Source: Nansenia antarctica (Eukaryota > Chordata > Actinopteri > Argentiniformes > Microstomatidae). From it: 64,000 nt of DNA. The stretch covers positions 25,467,151 through 25,531,150 of the forward strand of contig OZ022349.1 of NCBI GenBank assembly GCA_963989245.1. Direction: 5' to 3'. Below the pieces are notes generated by a model. The model was not told the DNA's origin and did no database searches. It was given only the letters and a program-made list of their open reading frames with translations. Position numbers and translations under genes: made by a program. Numbering within the stretch: the first letter of the stretch is position 1; every line of letters begins with the position of its first letter. Positions 19,883 to 31,800 of this stretch are shown here, piece after piece.

Positions 19883-21045
19883 GTGTCTGTGAGAGAGAGA
19901 AAGACCCTAAGCCAGAGAGACTTCAACCATGAAGAACATCACATTTATCTTTAGGTTTCATTGGAATCTATTTGGGTACAGATTTTTTAAAAAACATGTA
20001 CAAAACAAAGCATAGAAAAAAGTGTATGTAATTATGAAAACAATGTCAAAGACAGTAAATGTGATAACATCAAAGAGAAGGCAGCAGTACAAAGTAAAAA
20101 AAAACTAAAAACATCCACAGTTCGGAAAGCGTCTTTTGAAGTGCTATATGCTCAGTCGTAAGGGAAATGCAGAAGTGGGACACGTGACACATAAATGGAT
20201 GTTTGGGTGAGAGAAAGGCATCGAACCGGGGCTGTTTCAATGTGACTGTGTGTCGACGTCAAGCTGCGTATAGAAGCATCTAGAGCATCTAATCACTCAG
20301 AGGATCTAGTTTCCCTGTTGTCTTTAGGAGATTTAACTGTCCTAGGCGTTTCTTGATCCTTAATAATAATAAAATAATAATAATAATAATACAAAATATG
20401 CTTCATTTGCACAGTGCTGTACAGTAGATGGGTACGTCTTGTAAAGATGTACAGTTCAACTTTTTGTCAATGTGTCTGTGATTTGTATTGTGTTGGCGTA
20501 TGTATAAATGTATGGACATTTGTATATTTTGTATTTATATTTTTGTACTTTTTGGATGCAGAAATTTCCAAGGTGGGGAATCAATAACGTGATTGATTAA
20601 TTGATCAATTGACTGATTCATTAAAAACAAGGCCTGGCCAATATTTACCCCCCCAAGTTTAAAAGGGTAGGTTAGGGCCTCTGTCCTGGTTAGTAGGATT
20701 GACTCAAAAGCGGTAGCGTCTATATAAATCAAACTACGTTAGTTAAACATGTCTACAAATCCACTCAGTAGCTTAATGACGTAGCAATGATGCGTCACAC
20801 TTCATGACAAGCGTTGAATGTTATCAAACAGCAGGATCTACCTAGTCCTAATCAGTACTGCGGTACACAGTCAGTACTGCGGTACACAGTCGCAGAAGCT
20901 TAGCGTGGCAGCCACCACCGATCGGTCCCGTCCCATAAGCACTTGAGTCGGGATACAGTACAAGCAACAGTAGAAGGGTACAGTTAGACAAACAGGCAGA
21001 ATGATCTTTGGGGGTCTTATGATGTGGTTCTAGAGTCTCTGTGGT
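19882..21045. other. Non-coding stretch
   Basis: No supported gene. It contains an ATA/AAT microsatellite at about 20360-20395 next to a LINE-tail-like sequence, and a duplicated 21-bp segment (cagtactgcggtacacagtc) at about 20853-20895. Confidence 0.45.
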
Positions 21046-21421
21046 CATGACATTGGTGTGTCTTTCTTCTTTCTGTGATCATGACATTGGTGTGTGTGTC
21101 TCTCTGTGATCATGACATTGGTGTGTGTGTCTCTCTGTGATCATGACATTGGTGTGTGTGTCTCTGTGATCATGACATTGGTGTGTGTCTCTGTGATCAT
21201 GACATTGGTGTGTGTGTCTCTGTGATCATGACATTGGTGTGTGTCTCTCTGTGATCATGACATTGGTGTGTGTGTCTCTGTGATCATGACATTGGTGTGT
21301 GTCTCTCTGTGATCATGACATTGGTGTGTGTCTCTTTGTGATCATGACATTGGTGTGTGTGTCTCTGTGATCATGACATTGGTGTCTCTCCGTGATCATG
21401 ACATTGGTGTATCTCTATGTG
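21046..21421. repeat. Minisatellite, 25-31 bp unit
   Basis: About thirteen tandem copies of gtgatcatgacattggtgtg plus a TGTGTCTCT tail. Units differ by the length of the internal TG run. No reading frame is conserved. Confidence 0.92.
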
Positions 21422-21695
21422 ATCAGCTCAAAGGCAAAGCCAGCATAGTGTCAGTGGAAGTGTTTATTTCGGTACAGCCAACAGTTCTGCCTCCTAGCTG
21501 AGGACTCTGACCAGATGCTGAGGACATCTGGTCTCTCTCCCCACAATGAGCCTCCTGGCTCTGGGGCTGGGTTACGAGGGGGGGAGGGGAGGGGGGGGGG
21601 GTGAGGCTCCAGGCTCAGGGTCGGCTGGTCAGGGTATAGTGCTGGTGTTGGAGGAGGGGAGGTGGGGAGTGACCATGGGGGAAGAGGAGAAGCCC

Positions 21696-22499
21696 TCAGT
21701 GCCTGCGCGTCGTGCGCTGCGCCCCGGGGGCGGCGTAGAGCAGTGGCTGGGGCTGCCTCAGCTGGGACCCACGCTGCTTCAGGTTGCTCAGGTTGGCTGT
21801 GGACGAATCTGTGGTGGCTCCTGTGGAGAAGAGTAGAGACACGTTTTATAGTAAAGACGAGCAGCGCTGCACGTTGTATGAACCACTGGGGATGTGGTTT
21901 TAATGGATAACACGTTTGAACTATTGAAATATAAGCAAGCAAAAATGACAAACTTGAAGCCCAATCCTAGACTAAATCTTCAATGGAGATTATTTTAGTT
22001 TGGTATACTTTTATACGTTGGTATACTATTATAGTCACATAAAAAGAAAAAGAAAAATACAACAATACATAGTGGAACAAACAACTGGTCATCCATACAT
22101 TCAAATGTTAATGAGATTAACTTATCAATGGAGGTTTTACATTGAAAGTGTGATTTAGCTTTAGCTTTTGATTTTGGCTTAAGCTTTGTCTGTGACCCCC
22201 CGGCCCTGAACAGTTCAGGTGGAGATGAAGGCAGAGGGGGAGGGGGGGGGGGGTCGGACCTGTTGTGTGGTTGTTGTGGGGTAGCCGGACCACTTTGGTG
22301 AGGGGGGGGACCCCCCTGTGATGGGGGCGGAGCAGGGGGGCCTGGGGCTGGCCGTTGATGTGGAGGTGGGGGTCTGAGGTGCTGTCCAGAGGGCGGAAGC
22401 GCTGGGCGGCGGTGGTCTTGGACTGAGACAGCTGAGGGGGGGGATACATGTTACAGCTTGTTACATGACTGAACACATACACACAGTGACACACACACA

Positions 22500-22540
<41 letters not shown>

Positions 22541-22701
22541 ACACCCACACACAGTGACACACGCGCACGCACACACACACACACACACACACACAGTGAC
22601 ACACCCAGTGACACACACACACACACACACACCCAGTGACACACACACAGACACACACAGACACACACACACACACACACACACCCAGTGACACACACAC
22701 A

Positions 22702-22742
<41 letters not shown>

Positions 22743-24997
22743 ACACCCTCACCCACACACACTTAATACTCACCGCTTGACCGGTGACCTCAAACGAACG
22801 GGAGCGCCTCTTCCGTCGACGGGCCTCGAAGTCCGGCTCCCGTGGCGTGGGGTTCTTGTGGGCGGGCTGGCGGTGGCGGGGGCGTGTCCAGGTGCCCTGG
22901 GGGCCGCCGGGCCCCTCCCCCGTGCTGCTGGACAGGTTGTCGTCGGAGGTGGCGTGCCTCAGCTCGGGGCTGGGCTGTCTGGCGCGCCGCAGGGCCCCCG
23001 GGCCCCGGGGGGGCGCCTCGCTGAGCGACAGGCTGCTCTTGTGCTTCTTGGGGTCCAGGGGGGAGGGGGGGGGCAGCCGCAGGTCGTCCACCTCCAGGGC
23101 TTTGGAGCGGCGGCGGGCGCCTCTCTGTGGAGTCGGGGGGGGGGGGGGGCGTTAGATCTCCAGGAGATGAAGAGACTCGACTAAGAGCTCGTCTTTGTGT
23201 ACGTTCACGTCAGTTAAACTGATATAAACGCAGACGTATGAATCGACCGTAAGAAACGTTATCCCGTCACGTCTCACACATTTCCCAACAGTTTCCTTCA
23301 CTCTCCCTCGCTAGTGCTACTCTCCTGGGGATGGTGGGAGGGAGGGAAGGAGGGAGGAACAGAGAGAGGGATGGATGGACGTAGGGAGGGAGGAACAGAG
23401 GGATGGAGGGAGGGATGGAGGGAGGGAGGGACAGAGGGATGGATGGAGAGAGGGATGGAGGGAGGGGGGGGGAGGGAAGGAGGGAGGAACAGAGAGAGGG
23501 ATGGATGGACGTAGGGAGGGAGGGAAGGAGGGAGGAACAGAGGGATGGAGGAACAGAGGGATGGAGGGAGGGATGGAGGGACAGAGGAATGGATGGAGAG
23601 AGGGGGGGGGGAGGGACAGCTCGTACCCTTGCGTGTGAGGGGGACGTCGGCGCCGGTCTCGCTGCTCTCGGGGGAGGAGTCCAGGTGGCTGCTGATGCTG
23701 TGGCTGAGCTGGTGGAAGCTCAGGGTGCTGTCTGGGGCGGACGGCTGCAGCTGGGGAGGGACAGGGTCACATGACATGGTCACATGACCACCACAACAAC
23801 AACAACAACAACAGCCCTCACCTCTCTGTTGGCTGTTATTACAATCATTACCGTCAGCCGGTTTGCAAATACAAGTGTTTTTTGGTGACGTTTCTATGTG
23901 CTATATCTGGGATCCGATACACATTTTGGATGGATTTATCATGACAACAACAACAACAACAACAACAACAACAGGCCCCACCTCTCTGTTGCCCTGTCCG
24001 TTGATGTGGATGGGAGGCGGAGTCATCACCACAGAGTGTTTCATCTGCCTGCCGTGAGGAGTGTTCTTAAACACACGGTTGTTGTCTCTGAGAGAGAGAG
24101 AGAGGGAGAGAGGGAGAGAGAGAGAGAGAGAGGGAGAGAGAGAGTGAAAGAGAGAGAGGGAGAGAGAGAGATAGAGAGAGAGGGAGAGAGAGAGGGAGAA
24201 GGAGAGGGAGAGAGAGAGGGAGAGAGAGAGAGGGAGAAGGAGAGGGAGAGAGAGAGGGAGAGAGAGGGACATTCAAACTGATGTCGCTCACCACAGAGAA
24301 GATGGCCTACGACTGTCTACCTACCACCGTTCTTTGGATGACAACTTTATTACAATCCTAAATCTCTAAACACGACACTGATCCAAAAACAATCTCCATC
24401 TCCTGTTTCTCAAACCCCCAGGTCTCACATGACGTACGAGGTAGAGAAAGGTGCTAACAATGCTTAGGTTGTGGGTTCGATTCCCACTGGAACCATATAC
24501 AGCAGGGGGAAATAAGTATTGTTGTCACATGTTGTTACATGTTGTGTAGTAAATGTATTTCCAATGAGCCTATTCAAGTGAAATTTGCACCAGACTTTGG
24601 TATTAACTCAAACAATCCAGACATTAAAGTGTATGTAAATAAAGTTATGTGGAATAAAATGGAATAAAACAGGAAAAATACAATACTTAATTCCCCCACT
24701 GTATACTGAAAAATGTATGCACTCACTGCAATGTAAGTCGCTTTGGATAAAAGCGTCAGCTAAATGGTGTGTATATTATTATATTATTTCCGACTAACTC
24801 TCGACACCCCCAGGACCCAGCCCCCTCTCTCACCCCTCAGGCTCAGGCAGGATAGGGGGCAGGGTGTGCCTGCGGGCCTTGGCCTGGCCGTGCCTGGTCT
24901 CCGAGCCCAGGGTACGCACGCTCTCCTGGTCTGAGTCCACATCATGCAGGGGGTCACGACCCCGGCTGGGCAGGGTGATCTTGGGCAGAGAACCCTC
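21696..24997 (-). CDS. Unrecognised multi-exon gene, C-terminal 345 residues
   Basis: Six minus-strand exons join in phase with GT-AG sites: 24997-24834 (EGSLPKITLPSRGRDPLHDV), 24087-23982 (DNNRVFKNTPHGRQMKHSVV), 23750-23627 (LQPSAPDSTLSFHQLSHSIS), 23120-22774 (ARRRSKALEVDDLRLPPPSP ... RRRKRRSRSFEVTGQA), 22431-22260 (LSQSKTTAAQRFRPL) and 21820-21696 ending RRH-stop. Exon lengths 164, 106, 124, 347, 172 and 125 sum to 1038, exactly 346 codons including the stop. The product is disordered, rich in Ser, Pro, Arg and Gln, with candidate basophilic phosphosites (RRSRSF, ARRHT) and two HINGQ repeats. It looks like the cytoplasmic tail of a larger signalling or membrane protein. Upstream exons are not in the window. 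The start of the 347-nt exon rests on phase and uses a weak acceptor. Every intron carries large simple repeats. Confidence 0.72.
22480..22763. repeat. (CA)n-rich microsatellite in intron
   Basis: CA runs interrupted by repeated cagtgacac, cagacacac and ccagtgac units, filling the intron between the 347-nt and 172-nt exons of the minus-strand gene. Confidence 0.93.
23330..23615. repeat. GGAG/GATG purine-rich minisatellite
   Basis: Tandem ggagggaaggagggaggaac and agagagggatggatgg units on the plus strand. It fills the intron between the 124-nt and 347-nt exons. Confidence 0.9.
24088..24268. repeat. (GA)n-rich microsatellite
   Basis: Impure GA/GGGA tract. Read on the minus strand it is a pyrimidine tract ending in the splice acceptor of the 106-nt exon. 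Confidence 0.92.
24430..24775 (+). mobile_element. tRNA-derived SINE with L2-type tail, split by a MITE
   Basis: The tRNA-related head has a Pol III B box (ggttcgattcc at 24474-24484) preceded by gctaacaatgcttagg. The tail after 24704 reads aaaatgtatgcactcactgc, then gtaagtcgctttggataaaa and gcgtcagctaaatg, the V-SINE/L2-type 3' end. The two halves are separated by a 202-bp Tc1-related MITE. Confidence 0.75.
24500..24701. mobile_element. Tc1/mariner-type MITE (202 bp)
   Basis: Inverted ends cagcagggggaaataagtat and the reverse complement of cagtgggggaattaagtatt are flanked by TA on both sides (24498-24499 and 24702-24703). No coding capacity. Its ends match those of the larger Tc1 remnant at 38534-39023, so both were probably moved by the same transposase. 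Confidence 0.83.
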
Positions 24998-25046
24998 CTG
25001 AGGGACGGGACACAGGGAGGGGGAGGAGCTGGCGTGTGTGTTGTAC

Positions 25047-25049
<3 letters not shown>

Positions 25050-25096
<47 letters not shown>

Positions 25097-25133
25097 TGTG
25101 TGTGTGTGTGCGTGTGCGTATATAGTGTATGTA

Positions 25134-25171
<38 letters not shown>

Positions 25172-25176
25172 GTGTA

Positions 25177-25220
<44 letters not shown>
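25050..25220. repeat. (TG)n compound microsatellite
   Basis: Long TG tracts broken by tatagtgtatgtatg segments, which themselves repeat three times. Confidence 0.93.
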
Positions 25221-25224
<4 letters not shown>

Positions 25225-25254
25225 GTGTATACCATGTCATGCTGCAAAGAATAC

Positions 25255-25838
25255 CTCTGTGTCATTGGCTGCTATAGGCATAAAAGGAGAGAAACTCATG
25301 GTGTGTTCCCCATCTTCCCCTGACCTCAACCCTATTGAGAACCTTTGGAGCATCCTCAAGCAAAATATATATGAGGGTGGGAGGCAGTTCACATCAAAAC
25401 AGCAGCTCTGGGAGGCTATTCTGGCATCCTGCAAAGAAATTCAAGCAGAATTGTGAAGGTGATATCAAAGAAGGGGTCCTATGTTAACATGTAACTTGAC
25501 CTGTTAAGATGTTTTTGTTTGAAATAGCTTTTGATTTCAGTAAATATGACCTCCTAATATGACCTCCTAACCCTAAATTCATCAAATTACAATTTTTAGT
25601 TCTTTACAACCTATAAAATGTTTTGAAACTCTGTTGTGCATAATAATTTGGAACAGTGCATTTTGAGTTTTTTATTTTAAAAAAAATTACTGTTATCATT
25701 GGGAGGTTTGTTCAATAAAATTTGAATTATACTCTAACGGTTGATGACTTGAAAAGTATACTGATTGTCATTTGCATCGACTATTTAGGAAAATCTGAGA
25801 AAAATATAATTTGCATAATAATTTGGAACGCAGTGTAA
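25255..25838 (+). pseudogene. Tc1/mariner transposase 3' half
   Basis: The frame contains SSPDLNPIENLWSILKQNIY, the DDE-domain signature around the third catalytic residue of Tc1-like transposases, and ends ILASCKEIQAEL-stop at about 25456. The 3' end of the element is near 25838, where gcataataatttggaacgca repeats a similar motif at about 25639. The 5' two thirds are absent. Confidence 0.8.
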
Positions 25839-25874
25839 AAGCAATACAACTGTTGGCTTTGTATTTTGTTACAG

Positions 25875-28800
25875 ACAAGAATCGATCACTTCCACTTAGA
25901 TGCCCTTGGTGTTGGAAGACTCCAAATAAGTCTAATTTGGGGCAACATCAAGACACAATTGCAACTGTTCGTATCCAATCTGATTGTTGCAATTGACAGA
26001 CCACACTGGCTCAAGCAGGTAAGTCACAGTTATACATTTTGATGCCGGTGTATTTAATTGTTAAAGAAACAGTTTACCCAAAAATGAAACTTGTGTCATC
26101 TCCTCACCGACATGCCACTTGAAACACAGGTGCAGTTTGTCCATATAACACACAGGGAGGTTGCCAGCACTACTTGAGTGAAAGCTAGTCCCCATTGACT
26201 TCAGTAAAGAACAACCAAAGTCAATGGGAACTAGCTTTCTCTCTAATAGTCTGCCTGTTTGTTATATGTGACAGCCGCTGGTGATTTGGTCCTCTTCTCT
26301 GCAAATCCTGAATTGCGCTAGAATTTGTTGTTTTTTTTCTCCATATTACGGAAGTTGAAGTGAAGAACACACTTAATATAACAAGCAACTGTTTTAAGAT
26401 CACTAAATAGTACATTTTTGTCATCAAAGTCCATGTCCTGTGAGAAGTGTGAACAGCTCTGAATGAAATTGCATTACACACCACATTATACTCAGCTCCC
26501 AGATGTTCATCACTTGGCATGTGCCACTGGCTGTGAGGTACTCCATCTCATTCAGATGTGGCCCATCATAGCCAGAGATGTCATGTGTTGCCCTGAGGCA
26601 TTTACAGCAGCCTCTGTTGAATACATTGGCCGCAACACCTGCCGACTAGTGACTAAAGCCAACATCTTGCTGAGTGGATACTTGGCTTTGATCCGATCAG
26701 ATAGTTTGACGCATGACGAAGCAAGGCAACTCCAGGTCGAGATGTGTGACCACCACAAACTTTTCGAGAGGGTGAGTTATTATTGATATTATTATTATAT
26801 ATATATTCTTTTTCTTACAGGATTTTGCATCAAAACAGTGTGGTTTGATTAGATATTAATTCATATTAACATATTAACTCATATTAACACCATTTAGCAG
26901 AAGTAAGTACATTTTGGTGTCATATTTTCTTTAAGATATGGAAAGCAGATGTTGCAAACCGTGCCAACATTCATTGTGGCTATCACACTGGAGAGCAAAC
27001 AGATGTGCTGGGCCACCCCATGATTGGAGACTGCAACCGCTTTGAACGATACCACCACAGGGTCAAGGACATGGGTAAATGTAACTACACATACAGTATT
27101 TAATTTGCAAGGCCATATAGGTGCTTAAAGCTAATTGTTTTATATGAATGTTGTACTTCAGTCATCGCTCACAAGAATGGTGTTAGTATGGAGAAGACCA
27201 TGGTCAAGAGGATTGCAGTCTTGGATTCCATCACCACATTGTCAGCACCCAATCATGTGGCAGACAATACACCTGTACACGGGCTGCCAGGCTATGCCCC
27301 TGTATACAGAGCATCTGGTTCAGTCGCATTAGTATCGGCCACTGATCTTCGGCAAAGACGAGGGCTTGGTAGGAACATCTACTTCAAAATGTGTTTATTT
27401 ACTTAAGTAACTGTATTATCTGTATTTATCATGTACAGTATTATTTCCTGCATGTCAGTTATACCAAAGATATCTAGAATGTTGGTACCAAAATATAACT
27501 TGTTCCAAAACAGGCTTAAGGCAGCATGGAAACGAGGTGTTGCCAGAGCTGTCAAAACTACAGGTGTCAAAAAATATGCGGCAACCTGATCTAATGGAGA
27601 GGATGGAGAATAGAATCCTGACACAGGAACAGGTCTTCCTCGGACCAAAGGTATGGTAGGGTGGGGTTGATCATAAATGTATTAATTATTTCAATACAAT
27701 ATTTAATACAATTAATTATCAAATAAGTCAGTATTAACTTCTTGTAAGAGAGCATTCTTTGAATCATATGCATGCTGTTTTATTTCCTAGGTTTGGAAAA
27801 GGGTAAAGCCTGTCATCCAAAATATGGACAACCCTCTTGCTGGGCAAGCAGCACAGAGACACACTCAATATCAGAGTGCAACATTGTCCCCTGAAACATA
27901 CAAGTATATTATATCAATGTGTTTCTATGCAGTATCAATAGCATCTAATTTGACTTGACTTACTTGACTTAGGTCCTTTTTCTTCGGGTGTGAAGAGTAG
28001 GGCCTCCAACGAGTTTACGCCACCGGTCTCTGTCCCTCGCCACAGCAGCCGCCGCCTCCCAGGATCTTAGACCCAGCATGTCACGCTCCCTCTCGACGGT
28101 TCTTCTCCAGGTTTCTTTGGGGCGTCCCCTTTTTCTTCGTCCATCAGGGGTCCATCTGAGGGCTATGCGTTGATGGTCATCCGGGCTTTTTCGTGGCCGA
28201 TGTACTTCCATCTTCTCTTTCTGATCTGCGTGCTTACCATCTCTATACCAGCAAGTTTTCTCACTTCTTCGTTTGACACCCGTGTAGGCCAGAATATTTT
28301 CAGCATCCTTCTTAGGCATTTGTGGACAAATGTGTCTAGGCACTGTTCGTCAGCCGCTGTCATCTTCCATGTCTCACAACCATATAACAACACTGAGATT
28401 ACATTTGACTGAAAGATTTTCATCTTGGTCTTCCTCCGATACTGACTGCTGTTCCACAACTTCTTTAAACGATGGTAGGCGTTCCTTGCTTTTCCTATAC
28501 GAATCTTCATGTCTTCAGAAGCACCACCTGACGTTGTCATTGTTGCACCGAGATATGTGAAGGTGTTGACGTCCTTGAGATCTTTCTCATACACTGTGAA
28601 GGCTGTGCTTTTCTTGGCGTTCATCCTCATCGATTCCGTTTTGTTTGCATTGATCCTTAGCCCTGTTTGTAGACCATATTCATTCAGACGGTCAAGCTTT
28701 TGTTGTGCATGACTCCATGATTCTGCTAACAATACTATATCATCTGCATAATCTAGATCTTCTAACATGTTCATAATTTGCCACCTGATCCCTGTCTTTC

Positions 28801-31800
28801 CTCCACTCAGTGTTCTCCTCATTATCCAGTCTACAACTAGTAGGAACAAAAAGCCTGACATCACGCAGCCTTGCTTCACACCTGACTTTACCTCAAACCA
28901 CTGAGACTTCCTGCTGCCATGCAGTACTGCCACCTTGCAATTCTTGTAGAATGCCTTAACCATTGCAATAAACTTGTCTGGTATTCCATATGCCTTCATG
29001 ATCTTCCATAGGGTGTCCCTGCTAATAGAGTCAAAGGCTTTCTCATAATCTACAAAAATGAGGTAGAGGCTAGAATTCCATTCAAGTGATTGCTCTATGA
29101 TATTGCGGAGGATAAATATCTGTTCTGCTGTGCCTCTGTTCTTCCTAAAGCCAGCTTGCTCCTTCCTAAGCCTTTCATCCACTCCATCTCTCAGTCTTCT
29201 TACAATACATCTTCCTAGAAGCTTTGCTGGTATTGACATCAAGGTGAGTCCTCTCCAGTTTCCACACTTGGCAAGGTCTCCCTTCTTTGGTAACTTTACA
29301 ATGAGACCATCTTTCCAATCTTCAGGGACTTCTTCAGTTTCCCAAGCCAACCTGAATATCTTCTCAAGTTCCTTGACAGTGACAGCCTTGTCAGCTTTCA
29401 GAACTTCTGCTGTGATGTTGTCCGATCCAGGTGCCTTGTCGTTTAACAGGTCATCCAGTGCGCTCCTAATCTCCTCACTGGAGATGCAATCACTGCAGAC
29501 AAGAATCTCTTCAACTCCATCGGTATCCACCTCTGCCAGTATCTCTGGTTCTGGGCGATTCAGGACCTCAGCAAAGTGCTCCTTCCATCTCTTCAACACT
29601 TCATGTTCTGATGTCAGCAGTTTGCCGTGCTGGTCTTTGATGGCATCCATTTTTCTTGGCTTACTGTTGCAGAGCTTCTTTGTGCTTTCATACACACCTC
29701 TCATGTTTCCAGCCTGATATGCAGTTTCAGCTTCTCTTGCTAGGTCATCAGCCCACTTCCGTTTGTCACGCTGAAGGCATCTCTTCACTTCTCGTGCTTT
29801 CTTCGCAAACTCTGTCTTCATCTGTGCTTTTATCCTCTCAGATTTTGCGTCTTCAACTTTCTTCTTGAGCATCCTCCTTTCGTCTATTTTCTTCCAGCTG
29901 TCTACACTTATCCAGGGCTTGTTTTTCCCCTTCTGGAACCCCAGAACCTTTTCTGCAGCCTCATTGTAGGTCTTCTTAAAGTAGTTCCACCTCTTCTCCA
30001 TGAGGCCGATGTTCTCCATTTGTGTGTCCACAGTTTCTCTTTCTTCTTCTTCCACTGTCTCAGCTAAACAGCTGAACCGGTTCTTGAGCTCCAAGCTGAA
30101 TTTCTGGTTCACATCTTTAAGCATCAGCTTTTGGTAGTCGTAGCGTTTTCTTCGCTGCTCCTTTTTGCTCACACTGGCTAGTTTCAGCCTGAGGGTTCCA
30201 ATGACGAGGTGATGGTCACTGTCTGCATCTGCTCCTCGGTAAGCTCGAACATCGGTCACAGATCTCTTGTGCGGGCCGTTGATGGTAAAATGATCTATTT
30301 GATTTCTTGTGGTTCCGTCTGGCGAGGTCCATGTGTACTTATGTATATCCTTGTGAGGGAACATCGTTGATGCTATGGCCATGTTGTTGACTTCACACGA
30401 TGCTACAAATCTTGCTCCGTTTTCGGTTCGGTCACCTTTTAGGACGTGTCTGCCAACAATGCCCTCTTCTCCTTTCATTTGGGTTCCAATCTTCGCATTG
30501 AAATCACCCATGGATATGATCATGTCGTGTTTGGGAGTCTCATCGTATACCTTTTGCAGCTGCTCGTAGAACGCATTTTTTATTTCGTCTGAAGAACCGT
30601 TCTGTGGTGCATAGGCTTGTACTATAGTAGCTTTAATGTACTTAGAGTACAGTCTTGCTGTTATTATTCTCTCACTTACTGGCTTCCAGCTCATCAGTGA
30701 TTTTGCAGCATTCTTGCTTAGTATGATGGCCACTCCGTGCTCATGCTTCTCGCTACTTCCAGCATAGATGATCTCTTCCCGTTCGCGGGTCCTCACCTTT
30801 CCAAACTCCATCCATCTACACTCACTTACACCAAGAACATCTATACTGTGCTTCCTCATCTCTCTACAAACTTGTGCTGTTTTCCCTGTGCTGTACATGG
30901 TTCTAACATTCCAACAACCTATCCTTAACTCCTTCTTTGGGTGAGTAAACATTGTTATCCGGTTGCAGGCTTCCTTGCGGCTTTCACCTGCCACCATCAT
31001 TATTCTGTCTTCAGGTGAGATGTAGTCCTCACCGGGAACACAGAGTGATGCTGTACTCAGTCCATCAGCCCATGGCGCGTTTAACTCGTTTTCGGTTTCC
31101 GTAACTGAATAATTTTGATGGGGTGGGGTAGTTGGCCCCACGCCCAACCCCCAACCTGGAGGACCAGTTGGACTGCTTGGTCTGCCCCCTCTCCTTTGAC
31201 CTGTCCGGCTTGGTTAAACCTGCCAGGGATATAAAATCCCCGCCGGCATAGCTCTCGGGTTCACTGGAGTACACAAGCCTCTCCACCCCGACAAGGTGCA
31301 GCCCATGGAGAAGAGCATCTAATTTAGATTTTCAGTATGTGAAATTCAGTATGCTAATTATAAAAGGGGTATGCTATTGATAATAGCATATCATTTAGAT
31401 TGTTTTTAATTTATTATTTTAGATAATTCATTATTTTAAAATATTATTTTCTTTAGATAAACAACTAAAATAAAAAATAAAAATAAAAAAAGCATCTAAT
31501 TTAGATTTTTTTATTTTAGTTGTTTATCTAAAGAAAATAATATTTTAAAATAATGAATTATCTAAAATAATAAATTAAAAACAATCTAAATGATATGCTA
31601 TTATCAATAGCATACCCCTTTTATAATTAGCATACTGAATTTCATTCTCAGATTTGATATAAAGACTATCAGAGTTGGGTCATTTGTGGAGACAACCCCA
31701 ACCCAACTCAACCCAACCCTACTTGGTGAAGACAGGAACCACAGGCAACCGGTGAAAATCACAGGCATATGGGCTACCATGACAGGTAAAATAGTCTTAC

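Larger units (their letters stand above)
27952..31313 (-). mobile_element. RTE-like LINE inserted in intron 6
   Basis: An almost full-length minus-strand non-LTR element flanked by the 12-bp duplication agcatctaattt. Its 3' tail is a short direct repeat (aagtcaagtaagtcaagtca on the minus strand) instead of poly(A), as in RTE-group elements. The large ORF has one frameshift near its end. Confidence 0.85.

Noticed and set aside
21046..21421. CRISPR-like array
   Set aside because: Units are contiguous near-identical tandem copies without unique spacers, and no cas genes exist; it is a minisatellite. The same holds for 39370-39640 and 63553-64000.
22451..22762. Cys-Val repeat 'proteins' over TG/CA tracts here and elsewhere (5.2, 25.1, 39.8, 40.8, 41.6, 52.7, 62.7 kb)
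   Set aside because: Poly(TG) read as CVCV or HTHT; not genes.
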